Shown: positions 8,568-18,643, numbered from the stretch's first letter. The stretch: DNA of 64,000 bases from Limibacter armeniacum (GCF_036880985.1 NZ_JBAJNO010000009.1:1240001-1304000); one strand, 5' to 3'. The notes: generated by a model not told the origin, from the letters alone. Numbers and translations are program-made.

Positions 8568-9956
8568 ATGGCTACAACTAGCAGAGGTGGTTTCTCTAAC
8601 CGTCTAGGATTTATTTTAGCTGCAGCAGGTTCAGCTGTAGGATTGGGCAATATTTGGAAATTCCCTTTCGAAGTAAGTGATGGCGGTGGTGCTGCATTTG
8701 TAGTGATGTACTTGCTATTCTGTTTTATATTGTGTTTTCCGGTAATGGTGACAGAAATCGCAATCGGAAGACATACATCCAAAAATGCCGTTGGTGCATT
8801 CCATAAACTTAAAACACCTAGGTGGTCTATCATTGGTAAACTGGGCATCTTGTCCGGCACTTTGATTCTTTCCTTCTACAATGTAGTAGCAGGCTGGACA
8901 TTTGGATATGCCATTGAAATTATTCAGGGCAACTTTGAGATCGGCGGTCACTTCGGGGACTTTGTTGCTGACTGGAAATATACAGGCGCTTTTGCTGTGA
9001 TCTTTGCTGTCGTAACAGCAGTAATCGTTCAGAAAGGTGTTTCGTCAGGTATTGAGAAAGCATCTAAAATTCTGATGCCAACATTGTTGGTCCTGATTCT
9101 TTCACTGATGTGTTACTCCCTTACAAGGGAAGGCGCTCTGGAAGGGGTAAAGTACTACCTGATTCCAGACTTCACTAAAATCAAGCTTGACACTATTTAC
9201 GGTGCATTAGGGCAGGCATTTTTCTCTCTTTCATTGGGTATGGGCGCTTTGATTACTTATGGTAGTTATGTCGGAAAAAATGACAACATCATTACCTCCG
9301 CTACATGGATCACCCTGATGGATGTAGGTATTGCCTTTATTGCAGGTCTGATGATGTTCTCTTTTATCTTCTCACAAGGTCTAGGTGGACAAGGTGGCGG
9401 AGCCGGACTTATCTTCCAGGTACTTCCGGGAGCCTTTGAAAGCTTAGGTCCTATTTTAGGAAGAGTCATTGGCGGTACTTTCTTTATCCTGCTTTCTTTT
9501 GCGGCACTTACTTCAACCGTATCATTGTTGGAAGTTCCGACAGCTTATGTAATTGATGAGTTTGGTATCAAGAGAAACAAGGCGGTAGTGATCGTAGCCT
9601 CCATTATCTTTGCTGTTGGTATTCCTTCATTGCTTTCCAATGGTGCTACAGAGTTCTTCAGCAGCTTTGTCACTTACTTCGGTGCTGATCAGGCTACCTC
9701 TTTTATGACACTTGTAGAAGACACTGCCAGTGATACCATGTTACCTTTGGGTGGTACTTTGATCAGTATCTATGGTGCTTATATCTGGAAAAAGAAAAAC
9801 CTGTATGCAGAACTGACGGAGGGTAACACCAACTTCCGCTATACACTGATGGCTAAGTACATTGATTTTGCCTTAAGGTTCCTTTGCCCTATCGTATTAG
9901 GCTTTATCTTTGTCCTTACTGTACTGTCGAAATTCTTCGGTATTGTACTGATTTAA
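8568..9956 (+). CDS. Sodium-dependent transporter, SNF/NSS family
   Basis: A 462-residue inner-membrane protein with 11-12 hydrophobic segments. The N-terminus carries the NSS signature NRLGFILAAAGSAVGLGNIW (residues about 8-27), whose unwound TM1 binds Na+ and substrate, followed by WKFPF. Bacterial members such as LeuT, MhsT and TnaT import amino acids with Na+. Substrate cannot be told from sequence. Single gene with its own terminator. Confidence 0.95.
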   Translation: MATTSRGGFSNRLGFILAAAGSAVGLGNIWKFPFEVSDGGGAAFVVMYLLFCFILCFPVMVTEIAIGRHTSKNAVGAFHKLKTPRWSIIGKLGILSGTLILSFYNVVAGWTFGYAIEIIQGNFEIGGHFGDFVADWKYTGAFAVIFAVVTAVIVQKGVSSGIEKASKILMPTLLVLILSLMCYSLTREGALEGVKYYLIPDFTKIKLDTIYGALGQAFFSLSLGMGALITYGSYVGKNDNIITSATWITLMDVGIAFIAGLMMFSFIFSQGLGGQGGGAGLIFQVLPGAFESLGPILGRVIGGTFFILLSFAALTSTVSLLEVPTAYVIDEFGIKRNKAVVIVASIIFAVGIPSLLSNGATEFFSSFVTYFGADQATSFMTLVEDTASDTMLPLGGTLISIYGAYIWKKKNLYAELTEGNTNFRYTLMAKYIDFALRFLCPIVLGFIFVLTVLSKFFGIVLI

Positions 9957-9976
9957 ACCAATAAATAAATCAAAGG

Positions 9977-10017
9977 AAGGGGTAAGGAAATCATATTTCC
10001 TTACCCCTTCTTTTTTT
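9977..10017. terminator. Terminator of the SNF transporter gene
   Basis: AAGGGGTAAGGAAAT and ATTTCCTTACCCCTT form a 15-bp perfect stem with a three-base loop and a T-run. Confidence 0.92.
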
Positions 10018-10131
10018 CACGAACTATTACTTTTCACCCTTTTGTTATCTTATTACAGCATTGAATGTCTAAACATATATTATTGGCTGCAATAATGATG
10101 TAGCCATTCCACTAACTATCTATCTCTGTCC

Positions 10132-11523
10132 ATGTGGTTTCAGGTTATCATATCCTTTTTTCTCTACCTGATCATCCTACTGACGAACATTCCTGCGTCA
10201 GCACAGACATACCTCACCCCTGACTCATTATCTACTAATCATCAGAACGCCCACTCAAACTGGTACCAACATAAAACATTTCAAGTGACAGCAGTACCAC
10301 TGCTACTCACTGCCAGTGGTCTTGCCTTATGGGATTACCGAGAGGGAGTCCGTTCACTGCGAAACAGGTTTTTCAAGGATTTCAACACCAAGTTTGATGA
10401 TTATCTTTTTTATGCACCGGTCATTACAGTATATGGGCTAAATGCTGTGGGCGTAAAAGGACAGAACAAGTTGGGACGGGCTACCTTAGGACTAGGGCTT
10501 AGCTATGCCATGGCTTCCCCTATAGTTGACCTCCTAAAAAATAAAACAAATGTCCAGAGACCTGGCGGTGGTGACAACTCTTTTCCTTCTTGGCATACGA
10601 CACGTGCTTTTATTGCAGCAACTTTTTTGCATAAGGAATATGGACATAGGAGTCCATGGTACAGTGTAGCCGGATATACAGTAGCGACAACCACTGGCGC
10701 GCTACGTTCACTGAACAATGCCCATTGGATTTCAGATGTTCTGGTGGGAGCAGGCATCGGCATTTTCACTACAGAGCTTAGCTACCAGCTGTTAGACTGG
10801 GTACTCAAAGATAAGTGGCAAAACAAATTACCGCAGAATGCTTACCAATACCAGAAAGGAAAACCACACTTCATTTCCATTCACCTTGGCTATACCCTTC
10901 CGTTGGATGACCTTGATATTACTTACAATGAACTTGTCAATGGAGAGGGTGCTTCCATGAAAAACGGAATGATGCTTGGATTGGAAGGCGCCTATTTTAT
11001 CACAGACCGCTGGGGGATTGGAGGAAGCTTCTCTGTCAGGGCATTTAACTTCGACACAGAGCCTTTTCCCAATGAAGGAATTACAGATGAAATGTTGCAG
11101 GTTACTGCGGAAGCCTACGGCGTACGGTCTGTAATGGTTGGGCCATACTATACCCTACCTGTTTCGGATAAACTGGCGGTGGTGTTTAAATCAAACTTTG
11201 GTTGGTCTAGCCACGCAGTCGGTAAAATCAACCTAGAGCGCCTTAGCCCTACCAGTACTGTACAACAAAGTTCTCCACTACTCAAATATATTCCTGAAGA
11301 TGCTTTCAGTTTTAGTACTGGTGCTATCCTAAGACAAATGGTCAGCCAAAATATTGCGTTGCATCTTGCACTTGAATACTTCCACTCCAATCAAAAAATT
11401 CGCATTATATCCACGTCATCTCTCGCTCAAGGAGATGCTATCCCTCTAAATATTGTTTATCATAAAAAGAATCCGCTTGATGTTTTTACATTGAGTACAG
11501 GGATTTCTCTTATGTTATGGTAA
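10132..11523 (+). CDS. PAP2-family phosphatase fused to an outer-membrane barrel-like domain
   Basis: 463 residues with a signal peptide (cleavage near ASAQ, 22-25). The N-terminal half is a PAP2 domain with all three motifs: K136-x6-R143-P144, a PSWH variant of PSGH (152-155), and R192-x5-H198-x3-D202. These acid phosphatases act on lipid phosphates such as undecaprenyl pyrophosphate or phosphatidic acid. The C-terminal half (about 245-463) is aromatic-rich with alternating residues and ends ...SLMLW, like a small beta-barrel. That would place the phosphatase at the outer membrane. The stop overlaps the start of the next gene by seven bases, so the two are translationally coupled. Confidence 0.85.
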   Translation: MWFQVIISFFLYLIILLTNIPASAQTYLTPDSLSTNHQNAHSNWYQHKTFQVTAVPLLLTASGLALWDYREGVRSLRNRFFKDFNTKFDDYLFYAPVITVYGLNAVGVKGQNKLGRATLGLGLSYAMASPIVDLLKNKTNVQRPGGGDNSFPSWHTTRAFIAATFLHKEYGHRSPWYSVAGYTVATTTGALRSLNNAHWISDVLVGAGIGIFTTELSYQLLDWVLKDKWQNKLPQNAYQYQKGKPHFISIHLGYTLPLDDLDITYNELVNGEGASMKNGMMLGLEGAYFITDRWGIGGSFSVRAFNFDTEPFPNEGITDEMLQVTAEAYGVRSVMVGPYYTLPVSDKLAVVFKSNFGWSSHAVGKINLERLSPTSTVQQSSPLLKYIPEDAFSFSTGAILRQMVSQNIALHLALEYFHSNQKIRIISTSSLAQGDAIPLNIVYHKKNPLDVFTLSTGISLMLW

Positions 11524-12614
11524 GACTCCTGATAACAATATGGCTCCTAATAATGGGCATGGTTACACTATGCCAAGGACAGTATGTAAATGAGGACGCT
11601 ACAAACAATCACAAAAACAAACAGAAAATTATTCTTCCGGTTATTCTTTTCAAATCGGAAACAGGTCTAGCATTAGGGGCTTCAGGAAGAGTGTTTTTTC
11701 TTGACATGCCCAACCAATACAACCAACGGTTCTCTACCCTAAGTGCTGCTGCCATGTACACCACAAAAGGACAGATACGACTCGGCGCTTCATCGCAGCT
11801 CTTCTTAAAGGGAGGAGATTATCAAATAGATTTAAAAATCAGGTACAGAAACCTCCCCTCTTCTTTTTGGGGAGTGGGGCGCAACACACCTGACATACAG
11901 GAAGAGTTGTACACCATGAACAGCTACCAATTTGAATTCTCTTTGCAGAAACGTGTTGAGGAATTCCTTTATGCTGGTATTGAATATATTTTCCATCAAT
12001 ATACCGTCACAGAAAAAGACCCTGCCGGACTACTGGTACAGGAAACCGTTACGGGAAATAGCCAAGCCCAGATCAGTGGGATTGGAGCCATGCTTACTTA
12101 CGACTCACGTGACACGGACATTGATCCTCAATACGGTACTTACGCAAGGCTTGCTGTCCGAGTATTCAATGATGACTTCGGTAACCTGACCAGCTTTTAT
12201 AAGTACATGACAGACTTTCGCCATTACATGAGGCTTGGAGGCAAAAGTTTGTTGGCTATGCAGTTCAAGACAGAATTCACAGCAGGTAATCCACCTTTCC
12301 AACAGATGGCATGGTATGGAGGAGAAGAGAATGGCAGGGGATATACGTACGGTAGATACATTGACCGGCACCTGTATTTACTTCAACTGGAATTTCGCTA
12401 CCGCATTTTGCCAAGGTGGGGCATTGCTGTATTTGGTACAGGAGGAGAAGTGAACAAAGAAATAACCTCCTTGTTCCAGCACATTACGCCTAGTGCTGGC
12501 GCTGGCATAAGGTTTCAGATCAGAAAAGACAACCCTACCCTACTGCGTACAGACTTCGGGATTGGGGCTAGAGGCAATATGGGATTCTACTTTGGCATTA
12601 ATCAGGTCTTCTAA
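11517..12614 (+). CDS. Omp85/surface-antigen type outer-membrane barrel protein
   Basis: 365 residues with signal peptide (about 1-21, ending LCQGQ). The sequence then resembles the 16-strand barrel of Omp85 proteins without POTRA domains: GLALGASGRVFF, LTYDSRDTDIDPQYGTY (the typical 'DxRD...P..G' strand), a GRGYTYGRY segment in the position of the conserved (V/L)RGF loop, and a final NQVF strand ending in Phe. Such barrels transport or anchor partner domains. It is coupled to the upstream PAP2 protein by a seven-base overlap, which suggests a joint role in outer-membrane lipid handling; that is inference. Confidence 0.82.
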   Translation: MVRLLITIWLLIMGMVTLCQGQYVNEDATNNHKNKQKIILPVILFKSETGLALGASGRVFFLDMPNQYNQRFSTLSAAAMYTTKGQIRLGASSQLFLKGGDYQIDLKIRYRNLPSSFWGVGRNTPDIQEELYTMNSYQFEFSLQKRVEEFLYAGIEYIFHQYTVTEKDPAGLLVQETVTGNSQAQISGIGAMLTYDSRDTDIDPQYGTYARLAVRVFNDDFGNLTSFYKYMTDFRHYMRLGGKSLLAMQFKTEFTAGNPPFQQMAWYGGEENGRGYTYGRYIDRHLYLLQLEFRYRILPRWGIAVFGTGGEVNKEITSLFQHITPSAGAGIRFQIRKDNPTLLRTDFGIGARGNMGFYFGINQVF

Positions 12615-12843
12615 AGAAGCTAAGTGCTGTCATTTATTAAGAGCAAGAAAAAATTTTGAATAAAAATTCAATTATTTTCAGTTAGCCGCAAACTGACATA
12701 ATATTCCTCAAATGGCGTAAAAGTCAGAATTTTAACAACCCACAAATAATGTTTTAACCTTTTCCTTATCACATAAAGTGCAAAATTCAGACACCATTTA
12801 TACACCAACAATTGTTAAGCTTTATAATCTATTATATAAATAA

Positions 12844-12874
12844 TTTGACAGGTCTTAGATTCTCCTTAAATTTG
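12844..12874 (+). promoter_or_regulatory. guaB promoter
   Basis: TTTG (12844-12847), exactly 19 bases, then TAAATTTG (12867-12874): a perfect Bacteroidota promoter about 35 bases before the guaB ATG. Nothing else is seen in 12615-12843. Confidence 0.75.
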
Positions 12875-12909
12875 TCCGGCAAATAAGGTAACTAAATTAT
12901 TTGCTATCA

Positions 12910-14382
12910 ATGTCAGTAGATCCATCAAAAGTACTGTATGAGGCGCTTACTTACGACGACGTATTGTTGCGCCCAGCTTATTCAGAAGTCCTTCCTAGAG
13001 ATACGGATACTTCTACCTACCTCACGAAAAACATCAAGCTAAATATTCCGCTTGTATCCGCTGCTATGGATACAGTTACCGAGGCTGAATTGGCAATTGC
13101 CATCGCCAACGAAGGTGGTTTAGGCTTTATCCACAAAAACATGTCTATCGAGGCCCAAGCTGCTCAAGTTCGCAAAGTAAAGCGTTCACAAAGCGGTATG
13201 ATCCTTGACCCTGTAACATTGGATCCTAACAAAACTCTGTCGGATGCAAACGCGCTGATGAGAGAATACAAGATCGGTGGTATTCCGGTAGTAGATGATG
13301 AAGGAATTCTGGTGGGTATCCTGACTAACAGAGATCTGAGATTCCAAAAGGATCTGTACAGACCTGTTAGAGACATCATGACAAAGGAGAACCTTATTAC
13401 AGCACATGATGGCATAACACTGGCTCAAGCTGAAGAAATTCTGCAAGAGTACAAGATTGAGAAACTTCCTATCGTAAGTAAGTCCAACAAGCTGATCGGA
13501 CTGATTACATATAAAGATATCCTGAAGAACAAGAACAGACCTAACGCTTGTAAGGACCAATACGGTCGTTTGAGAGTAGGTGCTGCTGTAGGTATCACTG
13601 GCGACATGATGGAGCGTGTAGAGCAGCTGAAAAACGCTGGTGTAGACGTGATCACGCTTGATACTGCTCACGGACACTCTAAAGGAGTAATTGATGCGCT
13701 GAAGCGTGTAAAAGAAACTTATCCTGACTTGGACGTAGTAGTAGGTAACATTGCTACTGCTGAAGCTGCAATTGCATTGGCTGATGCTGGTGCTGACTGT
13801 ATCAAGGTAGGTGTAGGTCCTGGTTCTATCTGTACAACACGTGTAATTGCCGGTGTAGGTGTACCTCAGCTTTCAGCTGTATTCGAGGCTGCACAAGCAC
13901 TGAAAGACCGTAATGTTCCATTTATTGCTGACGGTGGTATCCGTTTCTCTGGCGACCTTGTAAAGGCTATCGCTGGTGGTGCTAACGTAGTCATGATCGG
14001 TTCACTACTTGCGGGTACTGAAGAGGCTCCAGGTGAAATGATTATTTACGAAGGACGTAAATTCAAGTCATACAGAGGTATGGGTTCTGTTGAAGCAATG
14101 GACAAAGGTTCTAAAGACCGTTACTTCCAGGATGCTGAAGATGACATCAAGAAACTGGTTCCTGAAGGAATTTCTGGACGTGTACCTTACAAAGGACGTG
14201 TTGAGGAAGTACTTTACCAAATGACTGGTGGTCTGAAAGCTGGTATGGGTTACTGTGGTGCTAATTCAATTGAGCAACTTCAGCAAGCTAAATTTGTGAA
14301 GATTACAGGTGCTGGTGTAAGAGAATCTCACCCACATGATGTAACCATCACAAGAGAGGCTCCTAACTACTCAACTAGATAA
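12910..14382 (+). CDS. guaB: Inosine-5'-monophosphate dehydrogenase
   Basis: 490 residues from the ATG at 12910 (a TTG three codons earlier is in frame but unlikely). It oxidises IMP to XMP with NAD+, the committed step to GMP. The TIM barrel is interrupted by a pair of CBS domains (about 95-205: [21 protein letters not shown] and [19 protein letters not shown]). The catalytic loop is GPGSICTTR with Cys308 as the nucleophile. The flap (RYFQDAED) and the C-terminal phosphate-binding segment are complete. Own promoter and terminator. Confidence 0.97.
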   Translation: MSVDPSKVLYEALTYDDVLLRPAYSEVLPRDTDTSTYLTKNIKLNIPLVSAAMDTVTEAELAIAIANEGGLGFIHKNMSIEAQAAQVRKVKRSQSGMILDPVTLDPNKTLSDANALMREYKIGGIPVVDDEGILVGILTNRDLRFQKDLYRPVRDIMTKENLITAHDGITLAQAEEILQEYKIEKLPIVSKSNKLIGLITYKDILKNKNRPNACKDQYGRLRVGAAVGITGDMMERVEQLKNAGVDVITLDTAHGHSKGVIDALKRVKETYPDLDVVVGNIATAEAAIALADAGADCIKVGVGPGSICTTRVIAGVGVPQLSAVFEAAQALKDRNVPFIADGGIRFSGDLVKAIAGGANVVMIGSLLAGTEEAPGEMIIYEGRKFKSYRGMGSVEAMDKGSKDRYFQDAEDDIKKLVPEGISGRVPYKGRVEEVLYQMTGGLKAGMGYCGANSIEQLQQAKFVKITGAGVRESHPHDVTITREAPNYSTR

Positions 14383-14455
14383 TATATAAGCAAGGGATTT
14401 CTCCTGTCGCTTATTGAAAAGAGGTTAACTTTGAACCTTGACATAAATGAGAAAC

Positions 14456-14492
14456 GAAAGCCCCACGGGATTCCCTCCCGGGGGCTTTTTGT
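14456..14492. terminator. Terminator between guaB and the convergent ArsC-like gene
   Basis: AAAGCCCC and GGGGGCTTTTT enclose an inner GGG/CCC pairing; T-run at 14486-14490. The facing gene ends only three bases further on. Confidence 0.85.
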
Positions 14493-14494
14493 TA

Positions 14495-14890
14495 TTAGTG
14501 CTTTTCTGAACCTATTTCCTGCTTGACCAAAGCATCCAGCCTATTTACGTCTGCAATATCCTTCACAATTCTATATTCCCTGTAAAGTCCCAATATAGGG
14601 GTTTGCAATAAGTCTGGATTCTTCACCAACACTGTCAGGACTTCACTTTCTGTAATATCATCAAAAGAGACTCCTTTTTCTTTGGCTTTCCCTTTTGCTA
14701 CCAATTGGTGAACAGGAACTTTAAGCCCTGTCGCAATCTCTGCCAGTTGTTGTTCTGTCAAAGGAGTCTTAACTATATCCAATTGGTGAAACTTTGTTTT
14801 AGAAGCATTCAGGTATCCAAGCAGTTTCTTGTCGTGTTGCTCACTTCCATTATAGATAAAAGTAAACTTATGTGATTTTAGCGATTCCAT
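14495..14890 (-). CDS. ArsC/Spx-like thioredoxin-fold protein without cysteine
   Basis: 131 residues from the ATG at 14888-14890 (MESLKSHKFTFIYNG); the longer frame to 14947 adds an unrelated stretch. The pattern of a thioredoxin-like first strand, then 'LDIVKTPLTEQQLAEIA' and 'LLQTPILGLYREYRIV' matches the arsenate reductase/YffB family, where an early C-x-x-[CS] gives catalysis. Here the active-site position reads NGSEQHDKK and the protein has no cysteine at all. It cannot act as a thiol reductase, so a binding or regulatory role is more likely. Family assignment moderate. Confidence 0.7.
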   Translation of the reverse strand: MESLKSHKFTFIYNGSEQHDKKLLGYLNASKTKFHQLDIVKTPLTEQQLAEIATGLKVPVHQLVAKGKAKEKGVSFDDITESEVLTVLVKNPDLLQTPILGLYREYRIVKDIADVNRLDALVKQEIGSEKH

Positions 14891-15023
14891 AGTTGTTCGT
14901 TTTTGGTGATGCTTTATAAAGTGACAAAACCAAGCCACCTCCAACAAACATGAATTAAGAAGGGGTACAGCTGTTAACTTGTGGAAAAGATGCTACAAGC
15001 TTGGGGAGAGATTTACTCGAATG

Positions 15024-15061
15024 CACAAAAAAAGCCACCTGCATAAACAGGTGGCTATCTG
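15024..15061 (-). terminator. Terminator of lhgO
   Basis: AGCCACCTG and CAGGTGGCT form a 9-bp stem followed on the minus strand by TTTTTTT. Confidence 0.88.
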
Positions 15062-15079
15062 TATTCTTATATAGCTGAC

Positions 15080-16309
15080 TTAGTTGCTTGAAGACTGATC
15101 TGCCTGCTTACCGATTCTGTTCAGTGCCATATCAGAGATGGTATCTCCAATCGACAAAGAAGAAGTCGCTGCTGGTGATGGCGCATTCAGTACATTGATC
15201 ATACGCTCGTTCTCCACAAACATAAAATCATCAATCAGTCCGCCATCTTTATCACATGCTTGTGCCCTAACGCCTGCACCACCAGGTTTAAGGTCAGACT
15301 GCTTAATGTCTGGCAACAATCTTTGCAATGCTTTTGTAAAGGCTGCCTTTGAGTAAGAACGGTAGAATTCGCCCAACCCGGTCACCCAGTACTTGGAAGC
15401 TACTTTTCGGAACCCTTTCCAAGAAATGGATTCGAAGAACTCTCCTACATTGACATTACCTTTCTTATAGCCTTCACGCTGATAAGCCAACACTGCATTT
15501 GGTCCTGCCTCTACCCCTCCGTTAATCATGCGGGTAAAGTGTACCCCCAAGAATGGGAATGCCGGATCTGGCACAGGATAGATCAAGTTCTTTACCAAAT
15601 GCTGCTTATTCTTGTTCAGCTCAAAGTATTCACCCCTGAACGGAATAATTTTCACATCCAGCTTCTTATTTACCATAGAGGCAATCTTGTCCGAGTAAAG
15701 TCCCGCACAGTTGATTACCAAACGGCTACGAAGCACTTGTTTATCCGTAATCGTTTCCGCAGCTACACTACCTAATCGGATATCCGTTACTGCTTCACCC
15801 AAGAACAGTTTGCCTTCATACCTTTCAGTAAATATTTCGGCATACTTTTCTGTTACCTGCTTATAATCTATAATACCAGTATAAGGCACGTGTAACCCTG
15901 CAATGCCATTGCAGTAAGGCTCGTAACGTTTAATTTCCTCTTTGGTGATCTTTCTGATCTTGGTCAGCCCGTTTGCAATACCTCTCTTGTAAAGCTCGTT
16001 CATGCGCTCAAGCTCTACCTTGTCGGTTGCTACTACGATCTTACCACACAAGTCATACGGAATACCTTCCTTGTCACAAAACTCCAACAGCATATTGTAG
16101 CCGTTGATACAGTTACGTGCTTTAAGACTTCCCGGCTTGTAATAAAGTCCGGAATGAATCACTCCACTGTTATTGCCGGTCTGGTGCATGGCTACCTGCT
16201 TCTCCTTCTCCACAACAGCTACCTTCAGGTCAGGATATTTTTCCTTCAGCTTCAAGGCAGTTGCCAAACCTACAATACCGGCTCCTATGATTACTATATC
16301 GTATGTCAT
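15080..16309 (-). CDS. lhgO: L-2-hydroxyglutarate oxidase/dehydrogenase
   Basis: 409 residues. The N-terminus is an FAD-binding Rossmann fold (DIVIIGAGIVGLATALKL) and the next segment MHQTGNNSGVIHSGLYYKPG is characteristic of LhgO (YgaF) in the DAO/GlpO superfamily. The enzyme oxidises L-2-hydroxyglutarate back to 2-oxoglutarate, a metabolite-repair step, usually passing electrons to the membrane quinone pool. The late segment RAQACDKDGGLIDDF and the final FAD contact NAPSPAATSSLSIG are intact. Lies 85 bases downstream of thrS with no terminator seen between, so it may be read through from thrS. Confidence 0.93.
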   Translation of the reverse strand: MTYDIVIIGAGIVGLATALKLKEKYPDLKVAVVEKEKQVAMHQTGNNSGVIHSGLYYKPGSLKARNCINGYNMLLEFCDKEGIPYDLCGKIVVATDKVELERMNELYKRGIANGLTKIRKITKEEIKRYEPYCNGIAGLHVPYTGIIDYKQVTEKYAEIFTERYEGKLFLGEAVTDIRLGSVAAETITDKQVLRSRLVINCAGLYSDKIASMVNKKLDVKIIPFRGEYFELNKNKQHLVKNLIYPVPDPAFPFLGVHFTRMINGGVEAGPNAVLAYQREGYKKGNVNVGEFFESISWKGFRKVASKYWVTGLGEFYRSYSKAAFTKALQRLLPDIKQSDLKPGGAGVRAQACDKDGGLIDDFMFVENERMINVLNAPSPAATSSLSIGDTISDMALNRIGKQADQSSSN

Positions 16310-16393
16310 GGTCTATATTTTACGCCATAAGTGGCAAGCTCCAATACACAAATTGCATTGAACGCTTGCCACTCCAGATCATATACTATCGCT

Positions 16394-18319
16394 TTATACT
16401 TTTGCCTCTTCCTTGAAGAAATCAACAAATGCTTTCACTTCCATAGTACCGAGGTCACCTTCACCTTTTCTTCTTACAGAAACAGCTTTGCTTTCCTCTT
16501 CTTTTTCTCCAACGATTAGCATGAAAGGTACTTTCTGCACTTCCGCATCACGGATCTTACGACCGATCTTCTCGTTTCTGTCGTCTACATACCCTTCAAT
16601 ATCATTTTCCTGTAGCATAAAGGCTACTTCCTGTGCATAATCATTGTATTTGTCCGATACCGGCAATACCACAAACTGCTCAGGAGACAACCACAATGGG
16701 AAGTTACCACCTGTATGTTCAATCAGGATGGCAATAAATCTTTCCAATGAACCGAAAGGTGCACGGTGAATCATTACCGGACGTTTCATTGTATTGTCAG
16801 AGTCTTTGTATTCCAGCTCAAAACGGTTTGGCAATTGGTAGTCTACCTGAATGGTACCAAGCTGCCAGCTTCTGCCTAGGGCATCACGCACCATAAAGTC
16901 AAGTTTAGGACCATAGAATGCCGCCTCACCATATTCGATGATTGTATTCAGTCCTTTCTCTTTTGCTACTTCCTGGATGTTACGTTCTGCTTCTTCCCAT
17001 AGGTTTTCATCACCGATATATTTCGATCTGTCTTCTAGGTCACGAAGCGACACCTGTGCTACATAGTCTTCAAAGCCCAATGACTTGAATACATACAGTA
17101 CAAGGTCAATCACTTTTGCAAACTCTTCTTTCACCTGATCCGGACGGCAGAAGATGTGTGCATCATCCTGTGTAAAGCTTCTTACCCTTGTCAGGCCATG
17201 AAGTTCGCCACTCTGCTCATAACGGTACACTGTACCAAACTCAGCCATACGGATTGGAAGGTCACGGTAAGAACGAGGTCTCGACTTGTAGATCTCACAG
17301 TGGTGAGGGCAGTTCATCGGCTTCAGCAAGTACTCTTCCCCTTCGTTTGGTGTATGAATAGGCTGGAACGAGTCTTCTCCATATTTGGCATAGTGACCTG
17401 AAGTCACGTACAGCTCTTTACCTCCAATGTGTGGTGTTACTACAGGAAGGTATCCTAGACGTGTTTGCGCCTTTTTAAGGAATGCTGTCAATCTTTCTCT
17501 CAATACAGTACCTTTTGGCAACCACATTGGAAGACCTTGACCAACTTTCTGAGAGAAAGTAAACAGATCCAGTTCCTGACCTAGTTTTCTGTGGTCACGT
17601 TTTTTCGCTTCCTCCAGTCTCTCCAAGTACTCATCCAGTTCTTTCTTCTTAGGGAATGTAATACCGTAGATACGTGTAAGCATCTTATTCTTCTCATCCC
17701 CTCTCCAGTATGCACCCGCTACACTCATCAGTTTCACTGACTTGATAAAGCCTGTGTTCGGAATATGAGGTCCACGGCAAAGGTCTGTAAAGTTACCTTG
17801 GTGGTAGAAAGTGATAGAGCCATCTTCCAGACCACTCAACAGGTCCAGCTTGTACTCGTCACCTTTTTCCTCATAGTATTTTACTGCATCAGATTTTGAA
17901 ATTTCCTGACGCTTATATTCATTCTTTTGTTTAGCCAGTTCAGCCATCTTAGCTTCTACTTTCGGCAAGTCCTCAGAAGAGAACTCATGGTCACCAAAGT
18001 CTACATCGTAGTAGAAACCATTTTCGATCGCAGGCCCAATACCTAGTTTTACGCCTGGATACAATGCTTCCAGCGCTTCAGCCAGCAGGTGAGCCGATGA
18101 GTGCCAATACGTAGACTTACCATCAGCGTCATTCCACGTCAACAACTTCAAGTTGCTTTCCGTAGGCAGTGAGCGGGTAGCATCCCAAACCTCTCCATTT
18201 ACTTCTGCTGCCAGAACGTTTCTGGCCAATCCTTCGCTGATACTTTTTGCTACGTCGAGGGCTGATGCTCCCTGTTCGTATTCTCTTACCGAATTATCGG
18301 GCAAAGTTACCTTGATCAT
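16394..18319 (-). CDS. thrS: Threonyl-tRNA synthetase
   Basis: 641 residues from the ATG at 18317-18319, which starts the TGS domain ([17 protein letters not shown]). The frame extends upstream to 18424, but that part covers a structured leader and matches no ThrRS. Domains in order: TGS (1-62), editing/SAD domain with [12 protein letters not shown], class II catalytic core with the zinc cysteine in [10 protein letters not shown] and motif 2 [17 protein letters not shown], and the C-terminal anticodon-binding domain ([19 protein letters not shown]). It charges tRNA-Thr. The leader with two hairpins suggests translational feedback. Confidence 0.97.
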   Translation of the reverse strand: MIKVTLPDNSVREYEQGASALDVAKSISEGLARNVLAAEVNGEVWDATRSLPTESNLKLLTWNDADGKSTYWHSSAHLLAEALEALYPGVKLGIGPAIENGFYYDVDFGDHEFSSEDLPKVEAKMAELAKQKNEYKRQEISKSDAVKYYEEKGDEYKLDLLSGLEDGSITFYHQGNFTDLCRGPHIPNTGFIKSVKLMSVAGAYWRGDEKNKMLTRIYGITFPKKKELDEYLERLEEAKKRDHRKLGQELDLFTFSQKVGQGLPMWLPKGTVLRERLTAFLKKAQTRLGYLPVVTPHIGGKELYVTSGHYAKYGEDSFQPIHTPNEGEEYLLKPMNCPHHCEIYKSRPRSYRDLPIRMAEFGTVYRYEQSGELHGLTRVRSFTQDDAHIFCRPDQVKEEFAKVIDLVLYVFKSLGFEDYVAQVSLRDLEDRSKYIGDENLWEEAERNIQEVAKEKGLNTIIEYGEAAFYGPKLDFMVRDALGRSWQLGTIQVDYQLPNRFELEYKDSDNTMKRPVMIHRAPFGSLERFIAILIEHTGGNFPLWLSPEQFVVLPVSDKYNDYAQEVAFMLQENDIEGYVDDRNEKIGRKIRDAEVQKVPFMLIVGEKEEESKAVSVRRKGEGDLGTMEVKAFVDFFKEEAKV

Positions 18320-18348
18320 TTGTGTTTTGCTTTTTACGTTAATAAGAC

Positions 18349-18404
18349 CGCTGCTTACGAATGCAGCGTTATCCTCAGTGCCATTACACAACAACGGTGT
18401 AATG
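18349..18404 (-). promoter_or_regulatory. Two-hairpin leader of thrS, candidate translational operator
   Basis: On the transcript, hairpin A (18404-18382) is CATTACAC-CGTTGTT-GTGTAATG, 8 bp with a seven-base loop; flanking CAGT/ACTG can extend it with a small bulge. After 13 bases, hairpin B (18368-18349) is CGCTGC-ATTCGTAA-GCAGCG. Its loop contains TTCGTAA, which reads like a tRNA-Thr anticodon loop (U33, anticodon CGU, A37, A38). Hairpin B ends 29 bases before the ATG. In E. coli, ThrRS represses its own mRNA by binding two such anticodon-like stems; the same mechanism is inferred here. Confidence 0.5.
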
Positions 18405-18492
18405 ACTGAATGGCTGAATGACATTTGGGGAAACCTTTTGCCAAGACATCAGGCTCTTTAAAGTCACTCAGCCATTTTTCGAATGTGTACAT
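18355..18492 (-). CDS. Possible short upstream reading frame in the thrS leader (45 codons)
   Basis: An ATG at 18490-18492 opens a frame ([20 protein letters not shown]...) that closes at a TAA lying inside the loop of leader hairpin B. Composition is protein-like in its first 30 residues, but there are only two threonines, so a classical leader-peptide attenuator is unlikely. No homologue is recognised and it may be chance. Confidence 0.2.
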   Translation of the reverse strand: MYTFEKWLSDFKEPDVLAKGFPKCHSAIQSLHRCCVMALRITLHS

Positions 18493-18582
18493 TTGGATAT
18501 CGTCTGTACTTTCAAAGTACAATTTTAGAATTTTATCAAGAAGATTAAAAATACAGACGCATCATTTGGGAAATTTTTAGGA

Positions 18583-18614
18583 ATAAAAAAAGAGGCAGTA
18601 TCCAACTGCCTCTT
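18583..18614 (-). terminator. Terminator of the methyltransferase gene
   Basis: AGAGGCAGT and ACTGCCTCT form a 9-bp stem followed on the minus strand by TTTTTTT. Confidence 0.85.
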
Positions 18615-18643
18615 CTCTGTATATCATTTACTTAATCGTTAGC

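Noticed and set aside
18320-18640. T-box or leader-peptide attenuator for thrS
   Set aside because: No T-box sequence or terminator follows the hairpins, and the short upstream frame has few threonine codons.
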